Assembly: GCA_964363305.1 (NCBI GenBank)
Contig: CAYIHX010000027.1
Span: 1 to 54,434 of the forward strand
DNA: 54,434 nucleotides
Source: CAYIHX01 sp964363305
GTDB lineage: Bacteria > Bdellovibrionota > UBA1018
Direction: 5' to 3'
In this document: positions 15,239-23,142 of the stretch, in pieces
Position numbering within the stretch: position 1 is the stretch's first letter
How the letters are laid out: each line of letters opens with the position of its first letter
Translations under genes and position numbers: made by a program
The notes under the pieces: model-generated
What the model was told of the DNA's origin: nothing
Seen by the model: the letters and a program-made list of their open reading frames with translations, nothing else
The model's database searches: none

Positions 15239-15798
15239 GGCTGAGGATGGAGCCACGGGCTTTTTTGGAGAGGATTGACGCGGGACGGGTGGTACTTCGA
15301 AAGCATCAGGTCGAGCAAGCTGAGGAGATGTTTTCCGTCGTCGATGGAGATCGAGAGCGTTTGCGCAGATTTCTGCCATGGGTGGATTCGCTTCGTGGCG
15401 TGGAGGATGAGCGTAAGTATCTCGAGATGACGGATCGTGAGTGGGCGAAGAGTAGCCTCTTTGATTTTGGTATGCACCGGCGCGACGGCGCATACCTGGG
15501 CAACATCGGCGTGCATTCGATCGCTTGGCCGCATGGCCGTTGTGAGCTCGGATACTGGATCGCGGGCCAGTTTGAGGGTCAAGGCTACGTGACGGAGGCG
15601 GTCGCGGCGCTTGAGAAGGCCTGCTTTGAGCTCGGATTTTTTCGCGTCGAGATTCGCTGTTCGTCACTGAACGAAAGATCCGCGGCTGTGCCAAAACGTC
15701 TCGGGTACCGTCATGAAGGTACGCTTCGGCAGGAAGCTGTCGATCACCGAGGCCAGCGTCGGGACACCTTCATCTTTGCGAAGTTGCGGGGTGAGTGA
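15235..15798 (+). CDS. RimJ/RimL-type GNAT N-acetyltransferase
   Basis: A 187-residue acetyl-CoA-dependent acetyltransferase. The sequence follows the RimL pattern: RVVLRKHQVEQAEEMFSVVD, GNIGVHSIAWPHGRCELGYW, then the acetyl-CoA loop GQFEGQGYVTEAVAALEKAC (Q/R-x-x-G-x-G/A form) and the closing motif VEIRCSSLNERSAAVPKRLG. This subfamily modifies N-termini of ribosomal proteins or other amines; the true substrate is unknown. Start is GTG 15235 (coupled to the previous gene) or ATG 15247. Last gene of the deoC operon. Confidence 0.85.
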   Translation: MRLRMEPRAFLERIDAGRVVLRKHQVEQAEEMFSVVDGDRERLRRFLPWVDSLRGVEDERKYLEMTDREWAKSSLFDFGMHRRDGAYLGNIGVHSIAWPHGRCELGYWIAGQFEGQGYVTEAVAALEKACFELGFFRVEIRCSSLNERSAAVPKRLGYRHEGTLRQEAVDHRGQRRDTFIFAKLRGE

Positions 15799-15877
15799 GG
15801 TTCTCCGAGAAGGTCACTGAATTTGAGCTGAATCTCTTTTGATGGTTTGATGGTTATGGCATAGCCATAGGTCAGTG

Positions 15878-15911
15878 TGACGCACCAAGCATCAAAAGGT
15901 GCTCGGATCCC
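15878..15911 (+). repeat. Dispersed hairpin repeat, copy 2
   Basis: Matches 8763-8796 in opposite orientation (34 nt, 2 differences). One difference weakens the stem on the plus strand to an A-C mismatch but would be a G-U pair in a minus-strand transcript. It lies directly upstream of the mazG ribosome site (AAGGAG at 15914). A second small hairpin (TATGGC-ATA-GCCATA) precedes it at about 15855-15869. Confidence 0.8.
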
Positions 15912-15925
15912 CCAAGGAGCCCCCC

Positions 15926-16789
15926 ATGCGAACCCCCGAACAGAAATCCGAAGTGCTCCGCCAGGCCGTCCAAACGATTCACCGTCTTCGCGCGCCCGGC
16001 GGCTGTCCCTGGGACCGCGAGCAGACACACCTGTCGCTGCGGCAGTACCTCATCGAGGAGGCCTACGAGACGCTTGACGTGCTCGATCAGGTCGACTCAC
16101 CCGAGAAGCTGAAGGAAGAGAAGATCCGCAATAGCTTAAAGGAAGAGCTTGGCGACGTGCTGCTTCAGATCCTTCTGCACTCCGAGATCGCGAGCGAATT
16201 CGGGGCCTTCGATTTTTACGACGTGGCGGAGGCGCTGGAGAAGAAAATGGTGAGTCGGCATCCGCACGTTTTCGGCGACGCGAAGGTGGACGGTACAGAG
16301 GCCGTATTGCAGAACTGGGAGAAGCTGAAAGCCAAGGAGAAGTCAGCGAAGACGAGCGTGCTCGATGGCGTGCCCAAGGGATTGCCTGCGCTTCAAAGGG
16401 CGGCGCGCGTGCTCGAGAAGGTGACCCGCGTCGGTTTTCAGTGGGATGACCTGCAGGGCCCCTTGGCCAAGGTCGACGAAGAGGTCGCTGAGCTGAAGGT
16501 CGAGCTTCGTGCTTTCGAGGCGCTTGCGAAGGAGGATCCGGCACGCGCCGGGGTGCATGCTCGTATTGAGGACGAGCTCGGAGATGTTTTCTTTACGTTA
16601 TGCAATTTGGCCCATCTTACGAAAGTGAGCCCGGAAGATTCTCTTCGGAAGACGTTGGGACGGTTTGAGTCGCGATTTCGTCATGTAGAAAAGCGTTTGC
16701 GAGAAGAGGGAAAAAAGCCGGAAGAGGTGACCCTTGCCGAGATGGATCTGCATTGGAACGAGGCAAAAAAGCTCGAAAAGGAACGTTGA
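15926..16789 (+). CDS. mazG: Nucleoside triphosphate pyrophosphohydrolase MazG
   Basis: Hydrolyses (d)NTPs to monophosphates and pyrophosphate, a house-cleaning enzyme. The ATG at 15926 sits 6 nt after AAGGAG; the earlier start at 15899 would lie inside the repeat. The 287-residue protein has two MazG domains. The first has LRAPGGCPWDREQTHLSLRQ, then YLIEEAYETLDVLDQ, and NSLKEELGDVLLQILLHSEI with the Mg-binding E-E-x-x-E/D pattern. The second has RVGFQWDDLQGPLAKVDEEV and EDELGDVFFTLCNLAHL. The end reads NEAKKLEKER, followed by a non-coding stretch. Confidence 0.95.
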   Translation: MRTPEQKSEVLRQAVQTIHRLRAPGGCPWDREQTHLSLRQYLIEEAYETLDVLDQVDSPEKLKEEKIRNSLKEELGDVLLQILLHSEIASEFGAFDFYDVAEALEKKMVSRHPHVFGDAKVDGTEAVLQNWEKLKAKEKSAKTSVLDGVPKGLPALQRAARVLEKVTRVGFQWDDLQGPLAKVDEEVAELKVELRAFEALAKEDPARAGVHARIEDELGDVFFTLCNLAHLTKVSPEDSLRKTLGRFESRFRHVEKRLREEGKKPEEVTLAEMDLHWNEAKKLEKER

Positions 16790-16800
16790 TTTACCCATTT

Positions 16801-17051
16801 TAGTACTGCGAAGTCGGGTCTCAGCGACTTTGTCGGCGGTCGCTTCTTCACCGCCCGGAAAGCCTACGACGCAGATAGGGAGGCTTGAAGAGCCCGCAAG
16901 AGCTTTGGCAACAGTCGCCGCCCAGTTTGACCGAACACAGACAGCCGCGAAGCCATGGGTCCGGGCCTCAGCGCAGGCGGTGGAGAATTTGCTCCTCCGT
17001 AGCCTCGTTTTTCAGGATCGTATGGTCAATGCGGCGAGCTAAATCTTCCAC
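16801..17051 (-). pseudogene. deoC (short-type deoxyribose-phosphate aldolase) N-terminal fragment, frameshifted
   Basis: On the minus strand, from GTG 17051 (GAGG ribosome site 5 nt before), the translation VEDLARRIDHTILKNEATEE continues to QILHRLR and hits TGA. In the next frame it continues at once as AEARTHGFAAVCVRSNWAAT, VAKALAGSSSLPICVVGFPG and GEEATADKVAETR. This is the opening third of the 220-residue bacterial DeoC family (IDHTLLKPEATEEqI...C.EA...GFaaVCVnP...VCTVvGFPlG...). A 2-nt deletion after CTG explains the break. Similarity stops near 16815, close to the end of mazG, so the rest of the gene is gone. The intact deoC at 11024 is of the other, longer type. Confidence 0.8.
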
Positions 17052-17121
17052 GAACACCTCGGAATTAGGGACACATTAAGGAAAGTGAACTTCGTTATTG
17101 CTCTGCGTAGGGCGTGAGGTT

Positions 17122-17656
17122 AGACCAGGAAGGGTCTTCCGTCAAAAACCAGTGGGTGTAAAGCTCTTGGATTGACGGTAAACTGAGGGAAGCAGTACTA
17201 GAAAGTACGTATGCGCTACAGCGCCAGAGGGCGAAGCGCAGAGAAAAGGTGGTTAAAAGGCCACCTGCCGACTTCAGGAAAGTAAATTTAAGGGCTCGAG
17301 TCGACAACAGGGAACTCGAGGCCCGGATTCTCCAAGACCGGTGGGACTTTACGGAGCGTTATGCTCCCAGTCGCATGGTGCGGCGGCCGGCGCGGGGAAA
17401 AGGATTTTAGAAACCACAGGCGTAAGCATCGCCGTGGAAAAGTTTTTTGGAGCCTCAACGTTGCCCACGATCATCCTATTATCGGACGTAAGAACCTGGA
17501 ATGAGCCGCGATTACTGCGTTGCTCAGGACCGGGCTTTGTGCCGAGCAACGACCTGGTCGGTAACGATCGGGCGACCCCTCAAAAGTCTTTTCTACCTGC
17601 GATCTCTCGGCAGTCCTGCTGAGCACCTTGGGTTTCTCTCATACGGGAGAAAAACC
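17122..17656 (+). ncRNA. Candidate structured RNA or long structured leader before the RNase E/G gene
   Basis: No convincing gene occupies 17052-17658, but the plus strand holds many perfect helices. Pairs: AGACC 17122-17126 with GGTCT 17133-17137; CCGTCAA 17139-17145 with TTGACGG 17172-17178; GTACT 17195-17199 with AGTAC 17204-17208; AGGTGG 17247-17252 with CCACCT 17261-17266; GGGCTCGAGT 17292-17301 with ACTCGAGGCCC 17314-17324 (one bulge); GACT/AGTC and GGAGC/GCTCC at 17345-17372; CCAC-A-GGCG 17414-17422 with CGCCGTGG 17430-17437; GTTGCTC 17519-17525 with GAGCAAC 17544-17550; GGTCG 17556-17560 with CGACC 17573-17577; CTCGGCA 17606-17612 with TGCTGAG 17617-17623. The last includes a G-U that favours the plus strand. 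Loops are purine-rich. It matches no RNA class I know. Confidence 0.5.
17631..17656 (+). promoter_or_regulatory. Hairpin covering the ribosome site of the RNase E/G gene
   Basis: GGTTTCTC (17631-17638) can pair with GAGAAA-AA-ACC (17647-17656), burying the GGGAG ribosome site (17645-17649) that lies 10 nt before ATG 17659. RNase E in enterobacteria autoregulates through its structured 5' leader; a similar control here is inference. Confidence 0.45.
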
Positions 17657-17658
17657 AA

Positions 17659-20391
17659 ATGGCAACCGAACTCATTATTAATGCATCGCTACCGGAAACA
17701 CGGATCGCGCTCACGGACGACGGCGAGATTCAGGAGCTCCTCATCGAGCGAGCTTCCGGCAAAGGGATCACGGGAAATATTTACAAAGGGAAAGTGACGC
17801 GCGTTCTTCCGGGCATGCAGGCGGCTTTCGTCGACATTGGCCTCGAGAAGGCGGCGTTTCTGTACGTTGATGACGTATTCGTTCACTCTGACATTTTCGA
17901 TGACGAAGAGGGCGAGGCCGCTCCGGAGTCCAGCTCGAGTGAAGAGCCCACGACAGAAGAGCTCACGGCGGAAGAGCCCCCCCACGAGGAGACCCCGGTC
18001 GTTTCAAGTGAAGCACTCGACGAAGAAGCGATGGAAGAAGCGCTGGATGAAGAGGACGAAGAGGACGGCGATGACGGTGACGACGAGCCCGTAGCGATGG
18101 GAGTCGAAGGAGAAGGCGACGAGAGTCCGGTTCCGGAGGGAACTATTTCTGAAGAGTCGTCTGCCGCTCCGGGAACCCCTGAGAGCGCGGAAGAGGCCAA
18201 GCGCCGACGCCATCGCCGGGGTCGTCGAGGTGGCCGCAATCGTCGTCGCGAGCGCGACTCTACGGACCAGGCGGGCAAGTCACCGTCGCAGGCGGCCGTG
18301 GGCGGCGCGGGGGATCAGCCGGAGAATATGCCCGAGCATTTCGAAAATAACATGGGCGACGGCGACGAGAGTGGTAATGAGCGCCCATCGGTCGAGGAAA
18401 ACCTTTCGGATGAGGCGGGCGATCGGGGCCGTCCCACGGAGGGCGCTACGTCCTCGGCCCGCGTGATTCAGCTGCCCAAGACCGGTCCAGGCGGAAAACG
18501 TCAGCTGCCGGAGTTCAACGAGACTCGAAGCCGCGATCGCCGCGTGCGCTCGAAGGCCTCGCTCAAGCCAGTGCGTGGTCCGGTGAATATTCAAGACTTA
18601 TTGACTGAGGGCCAGGAAGTGCTGGTGCAGGTCGCGAAAGATCCGATCGCGACCAAGGGTGCTCGTTTGACCTGTCACATCAGTTTGCCCGGGCGACACT
18701 TGGTTTGTATGCCGACTATCGATCATGTGGGCGTGTCCCGTCGAATCGAACGCGACGACGAACGTCGTAAATTGCGGGATTTCGTCGAACGCAATCGTCC
18801 AAAGAATTTGGGTTTCATCGTTCGTACGGCGAGTGGGAAGTCTTCCCAGTCGGAGAAGCGCATCAAGCAGGATATCGATTACCTCGCTCGGCTTTGGGAC
18901 GAGATTCGTGATCGCGCCTCGCAGGTTTCGGCGCCGGCGTTGGTCTATGAGGATCTCAACTCCGTGCTTCGCGCGATTCGCGATTGGGTCACGGAAGAGA
19001 TCGACAAGATCATCGTCGATTCTCGTTACCATCATCAGGAAATTCTCAAGTTCGTCTCCCACTTCATGCCTTCGTTGCGGCAGAAGATTGAGCTGTATCA
19101 CGGCGACATCCCGATCTTTGACGCCTACGGGATCTCGACCGAGCTTTCGCGTTCCCTCGAGCGCAAGGTGTGGTTGAAGTCCGGGGGGTACATCGTGGTC
19201 GATCAGGCTGAGGCGTTGGTCGCGATCGACGTCAACACCGGTCGTTACGTCGGCAAGAAAAACCTCGAGGACACGATTCTCAAGACGAATCTCGAAGCCG
19301 TGCAGGAGATCGCCTACCAGCTGCGACTGAGGAATTGCGGGGGGATCATCATTCTCGATCTCATCGACATGGACAAGGAAGAGAACAAGCAGCGCGTTTA
19401 TCGCGCCCTTGAGGACGCGCTTCGCAAAGATCGCGCTCGCCCGTCCATTTTGAAGATTTCGGAGTTGGGTCTCGTCGAGATGACCCGCAAGCGTACGCGC
19501 GACACGATCATTCGTACCCTGTGCGAGCCTTGCACGCACTGCGAAGGCAAGGGCTTCGTCAAGAGCAAACAGACGGTGGCTTACGAAGTGATGCGAGAGC
19601 TCGAGCGTGAGGGCTTGGAGCGCGGGGTGAGCAAGATTCTGATCCGCGCCCATGCGGACGTGATCGATATTCTGGCCATCGACGAGCGAGAGACGCTGGA
19701 CTCGCTTGAGAAGCGCTATCGCAAGCAGCTCTATCTGCAGGCAGTCACGGATTTTCATCAGGAGCAGTTCGAGGTGCTCGGGGACGTGAAGCTTGCGGCT
19801 CAGCAGTTGCGTGAGCAGGAGAAGCGCGACCGTGAGCCCGAAGCGGGCGGACGAGAGCGTGGGGGCCGGGACCGCAATCGCGGGGGCCGGGATCGCAATC
19901 GTGGCGGTGACCGAGATCGGAAGCAGAGCAGCACTGAGCGGCCAGTGGTGCCGAAAAATCCTCTCGTGATTCAGATTCCGGTTCGAAGCGCGGCCCCTGC
20001 CGTGGTGTCCGCGAATCCCACGGTCGGAAACCCAGGTTCCGAAAGGGTGCCTTCAGCGACGTCCTTTGAGGAAGAGGATCGGTTGGCTTTCTTGCGAGCT
20101 CAAGCGGCGCAGGACGCGGCTTTGGCCATGTACGGAGCCAACGGACAGCCGGCCGCTTCGGGCAATGTCACTGGCGGCCGAGGTGGGCAGGATCGTGGTC
20201 GCGGTGGGCGTGGCCGTCGCGGACGCGGCGGAAAAGCACCCGGCGATCGCAACCCTGGCGCGGAACGTGGCCCACGGCCGGAGATTCGTCCGGTGGGCTC
20301 AGCGCCTGCCGAGCCTTCTTCCGCACCTGCTGAAACCAGCGGGACCAGTGGCGGCGGGAGCGACAGCGCGCCAGTTCCAACATCGAGCTGA
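17659..20391 (+). CDS. rng: Ribonuclease E/G family endoribonuclease
   Basis: A 5'-end-sensing endoribonuclease of mRNA decay and rRNA/tRNA maturation, 910 residues. The N-terminal ATELIINASLPETRIALTDD and GKVTRVLPGMQAAFVDIGLE match the start of RNase G/E. The S1 domain is interrupted after about residue 75 by roughly 220 residues of acidic (DEEDEEDGDDGDDE) then Arg-rich sequence (RRRHRRGRRGGRNRRRERD), and resumes at QDLLTEGQEVLVQVAKDPIA. The catalytic Asp pair is in LVAIDVNTGRYVG (about residue 523) and IIILDLIDMDKEE (about 567); the zinc-link is CEPCTHCEGKG (about 623). The tail is Gly/Arg-rich and proline/serine-rich, probably disordered RNA- or protein-binding sequence. Preceded by a structured leader. 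Confidence 0.93.
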   Translation: MATELIINASLPETRIALTDDGEIQELLIERASGKGITGNIYKGKVTRVLPGMQAAFVDIGLEKAAFLYVDDVFVHSDIFDDEEGEAAPESSSSEEPTTEELTAEEPPHEETPVVSSEALDEEAMEEALDEEDEEDGDDGDDEPVAMGVEGEGDESPVPEGTISEESSAAPGTPESAEEAKRRRHRRGRRGGRNRRRERDSTDQAGKSPSQAAVGGAGDQPENMPEHFENNMGDGDESGNERPSVEENLSDEAGDRGRPTEGATSSARVIQLPKTGPGGKRQLPEFNETRSRDRRVRSKASLKPVRGPVNIQDLLTEGQEVLVQVAKDPIATKGARLTCHISLPGRHLVCMPTIDHVGVSRRIERDDERRKLRDFVERNRPKNLGFIVRTASGKSSQSEKRIKQDIDYLARLWDEIRDRASQVSAPALVYEDLNSVLRAIRDWVTEEIDKIIVDSRYHHQEILKFVSHFMPSLRQKIELYHGDIPIFDAYGISTELSRSLERKVWLKSGGYIVVDQAEALVAIDVNTGRYVGKKNLEDTILKTNLEAVQEIAYQLRLRNCGGIIILDLIDMDKEENKQRVYRALEDALRKDRARPSILKISELGLVEMTRKRTRDTIIRTLCEPCTHCEGKGFVKSKQTVAYEVMRELEREGLERGVSKILIRAHADVIDILAIDERETLDSLEKRYRKQLYLQAVTDFHQEQFEVLGDVKLAAQQLREQEKRDREPEAGGRERGGRDRNRGGRDRNRGGDRDRKQSSTERPVVPKNPLVIQIPVRSAAPAVVSANPTVGNPGSERVPSATSFEEEDRLAFLRAQAAQDAALAMYGANGQPAASGNVTGGRGGQDRGRGGRGRRGRGGKAPGDRNPGAERGPRPEIRPVGSAPAEPSSAPAETSGTSGGGSDSAPVPTSS

Positions 20392-20406
20392 GCCAGCGGT
20401 CGAGCT

Positions 20407-21426
20407 GTGGTGACTTTTCGATTCCAGGTACGAGTTCCTCGTCGCGTGAACCTGCAAGCAGGCTCGCGCGACGAGGTCACTCGCGCGGAGTTCTTTGAGT
20501 GGTGTTGGTCGGAGTTCGTCGACCAGGGCCTCTGCGGCGTCGACGAGGGGACGGTGCTGAGTGAGTCCGCGGCCGAGATGGGCTTGGAGACGGAGTCTTG
20601 GACGATCGATTCAGGCGAGGCGCCGCGCGAGCGGGATTGGGTCGGTGGCCAGGCGCTCGAAGAATCTTGGCTTTATTTCACCGAGCGGGCCGGGGCTGAA
20701 TCAGCCCGAGCGCGCTTGATCGAGGCGACCAAACTGGGAGCGGGCTCGGTTGAAGAGCAGGCGCCGCAAGATTGGGACGCGGAGTGGAAGGCTTCTTACA
20801 AGGGCATCGACCTTCCGCCTTTCTGGGAAATCCGACCGCCCTGGGATGGCGTGCTTCCTCCGAACCCGGGCAAGGTTCGCCTTTTGATCAACCCGGGCGC
20901 GGGCTTCGGGACCGGGACGCATGAGACGACTCAGCTTTGTCTCCAGGTGATGGGAGAGCTCGTCGAGAATCATCGGCTGGTTTTAGAGGAGGCGACTGTT
21001 CTCGATTTCGGAAGCGGCTCGGGCATTCTTTCGATCGGTGCCGCGCTTCTCGGCGCCCAGAGAGTCGACGCGGTCGAGATTGACCCGCTCGCCAACGATA
21101 ATGCCCGCGACAATGCGATGCTCAACGGCGTTCAAGAACGAGTGCGGGTGCAGGAAGTTCTGCCGCAGCGTGGACAGCCCTATCGACTGGTGTTCGCGAA
21201 TATCTTGAGACCGGTGTTGGTCGAGTTTTGTGATCGCATCTGCGACCGAGTCGAGTCTCCAGAGGGCGCGACGCGCGCGACGTTGATTCTCTCGGGCCTC
21301 GTCGAAGAGGATTTGGCCCGCGTGAACGCAGCTTATGCGCGTCGGCTCGGGCGTCCGGCCGATCAGTCCTTCTCCAAGAATGAGTGGCGCGCGCTGCTCT
21401 GGTTGGGCCATTCGCCGAAGATGTGA
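20407..21426 (+). CDS. prmA: Ribosomal protein L11 methyltransferase
   Basis: SAM-dependent lysine/N-terminus methyltransferase acting on ribosomal protein L11. The 339 residues include the PrmA N-terminal domain and the W-K linker DWDAEWKASYKGIDLPPFWE, then NPGAGFGTGTHETTQLCLQV (the family signature) and the SAM motif ATVLDFGSGSGILSIGAALL with acidic VDAVEIDPLANDNARDNAML; VFANILRPVLVEF replaces the usual NIL. The GTG at 20407 follows the RNase gene by 15 nt, so the two are probably one operon. Its last 64 nt overlap the convergent membrane gene. Confidence 0.92.
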   Translation: MVTFRFQVRVPRRVNLQAGSRDEVTRAEFFEWCWSEFVDQGLCGVDEGTVLSESAAEMGLETESWTIDSGEAPRERDWVGGQALEESWLYFTERAGAESARARLIEATKLGAGSVEEQAPQDWDAEWKASYKGIDLPPFWEIRPPWDGVLPPNPGKVRLLINPGAGFGTGTHETTQLCLQVMGELVENHRLVLEEATVLDFGSGSGILSIGAALLGAQRVDAVEIDPLANDNARDNAMLNGVQERVRVQEVLPQRGQPYRLVFANILRPVLVEFCDRICDRVESPEGATRATLILSGLVEEDLARVNAAYARRLGRPADQSFSKNEWRALLWLGHSPKM

Positions 21427-22988
21427 GAGAGCCACCGTCCCTTCTGGCAGACCCATCGGCCACGAGGCTTCCAAAGCGGGTCGCTCCAAAGGGTGTAGTA
21501 ATAGAAGGCCTTCCACTCGAGCCAGACGGATCGCACGGCTGAATGCTCGGACAGGGGCCCGTCGATCTCCTCTTCGATGTGGGCGATGCTCTCGGGGATG
21601 ACGACGGCTTGGACCGCGCGCGCGTGAGCGAGCGCTAGTCGAGTTTTTTCATGGAAGTCGTTCGTGCGGGAGATCTCCCAGTCTGGGTGCTTCCGGTCGA
21701 GCTCGATCGTGATGTCGGGGAAGGTCGGGGCCCAGACGCGAAAGGGGCGCTTGTGTCCGAGGGCCGCGTCGAGCTTGCTCAACCGGTCGTCGATGCAGGA
21801 GACAAATTGGTGGAAGGTTTCCTTCGTGAAGGAGGGGCTGGAGAGCTGGCGATACTGAAATGCGAGAACGGCCGATGACGTCAGTACGAGACCGGCGCTG
21901 ACTGCGGCGACGAGTCCCGCGGATAGGCGGTTTCGGCGACTTTCCCACAGCAGCACCACCAGAAAAGCGGCAATCGCCAGGTGCAGATAGACGACGAACC
22001 AGGTTTCGGGTTTCGTATGCCAAAGCCATAGGGCTGAGAGCACCCAGGCCGCTGAAGGAAGAAGGTTCCGGCGGTCGTCTTTGAAGGTGCTTGTGAGGCA
22101 GGCAACGCAGCAAACGACGGCGAGGAGGATCGCGATCCACGAGGCTAATCCGGCGATTTGAATCCAGTTGGGCAGAGGATACGGAATGCCTAGGTCGGGG
22201 AAGATCGTCGTGAAAATTTTCGCCGGGTGATCGAGCCAGCCGTTCGGCACGGCGAGTCTCCGCCACTGCACGCCCATCTGCTCCAGGAAGATCGTCGGTT
22301 TTCGGAGCACCGTGAGCCCCCACGGAATCAGATAGAGCGCGGTGAGCGCCCCGATGCGCAGGAGTTCGCGAAATCGTTTTTTCTGCACGCCGACCGAGAG
22401 CGCGACCGGAAAAACGAGATGAATGGCGTTGAAATGCGCGTAGGCGGCGAGGGCGAGAAGGGCCGAGGCCGGATGAAAGAAGCGGCGCGAGCGAACTTTC
22501 TCGGGCCAGCCCCAGGTCAGGCCCAGAATGAGCGCGAGGCCGCAGAGCCCGATCAGGGATTCGGGCCGCACGATGACCGAGCCCCAGCGCAGGCTGAAAT
22601 GGGTGAGAATGAGAAGTTGAGCGAGCATCGCGAGACTGAGGCTGCGCGATTTTTTCCACGCCACGATTCCGAGCAAGCTCGCCGAGAGCGCCCAAGCGCC
22701 CATCGGCCAGAGCTTCAGCGCGAAGCTCCCATCGATCCCGAGCCAGCGGCCCAGGCCGATGAGAATCGGGTAGAGCGGCATGGTGTTGAAGTTCCACTCC
22801 GCGTAACTCGGCACGAACGGCGCCTGCGGCAGCATCACCCAGCGGGGGGGCCATTGGAAAAGCTCCTTCGCGACGAAGTAGAAGGCGGCGTCATCGGGCC
22901 ACGGCACCGGCGCGAAGACGAGGGGCGAAAGCCATACGGCGAACGCGAAGGCGAGCGGGAAGAGGGCTAGGGCCCCGATGATCAACAT
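21363..22988 (-). CDS. Polytopic membrane protein, probable GT-C (PMT-type) glycosyltransferase
   Basis: A 541-residue inner-membrane protein with about 10 hydrophobic segments (e.g. IIGALALFPLAFAFAVWLSP, WALSASLLGIVAW, LALILGLTWGW, IWAILLAVVCCVACL-like, LVAAVSAGLVLTSSAVLAFQ). After the first segment comes PWPDDAAFYFVAKELFQWPP, the D-D/E-containing loop typical of GT-C transferases that use polyprenyl-phosphate sugars. The C-terminal 150 residues are soluble, probably periplasmic. Role in glycan or lipid glycosylation is inference. Convergent with and overlapping prmA; nothing is visible between it and the exported-protein pair downstream on the map. Confidence 0.7.
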   Translation of the reverse strand: MLIIGALALFPLAFAFAVWLSPLVFAPVPWPDDAAFYFVAKELFQWPPRWVMLPQAPFVPSYAEWNFNTMPLYPILIGLGRWLGIDGSFALKLWPMGAWALSASLLGIVAWKKSRSLSLAMLAQLLILTHFSLRWGSVIVRPESLIGLCGLALILGLTWGWPEKVRSRRFFHPASALLALAAYAHFNAIHLVFPVALSVGVQKKRFRELLRIGALTALYLIPWGLTVLRKPTIFLEQMGVQWRRLAVPNGWLDHPAKIFTTIFPDLGIPYPLPNWIQIAGLASWIAILLAVVCCVACLTSTFKDDRRNLLPSAAWVLSALWLWHTKPETWFVVYLHLAIAAFLVVLLWESRRNRLSAGLVAAVSAGLVLTSSAVLAFQYRQLSSPSFTKETFHQFVSCIDDRLSKLDAALGHKRPFRVWAPTFPDITIELDRKHPDWEISRTNDFHEKTRLALAHARAVQAVVIPESIAHIEEEIDGPLSEHSAVRSVWLEWKAFYYYTLWSDPLWKPRGRWVCQKGRWLSHIFGEWPNQSSARHSFLEKD

Positions 22989-23142
22989 GCTTCAAAGGTG
23001 GAGAAATCGTTGGGGCTTGTAAAGGGCGCAACGGGAGTGACAGGGAAAATACAGGTCCAATCTGAGTAGGGCGACGCTTATTTCGGATTGAGCATCTTCG
23101 GGCCAGGAGGCGGGCGGCGCGCTTCAAATGGAAGCCATGTGG

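Noticed and set aside
17247..17290. Resemblance to RNase P RNA (GGTGG...CCACC hairpin, GGAAAGT)
   Set aside because: The elements are in the wrong order, and the conserved CCGGGCT and ACAGAA...GCTTA parts are missing.
17163..17409. Open plus-strand frame with protein-like composition (ARVDNRELEARILQDRWDFT)
   Set aside because: It has no start or ribosome site, follows a TAA in the same frame, and overlaps several perfect helices. I could not match it to a family; it stays a minor alternative to the RNA reading.
17101..17440. Short 16S rRNA-like words (TGTAAAGCTCTT, TTGACGGTA, AGGATTTTAGA) in the structured stretch
   Set aside because: The spacing does not fit 16S rRNA, and universal words such as the decoding-site or 530-loop sequences are absent. 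Taken as chance in a purine-rich structured region.
21649..22854. 401-codon minus-strand frame and 247-codon plus-strand frame across the GT-C gene
   Set aside because: Arg/Pro/Ala-rich shadows of the true membrane-protein frame in GC-rich DNA.
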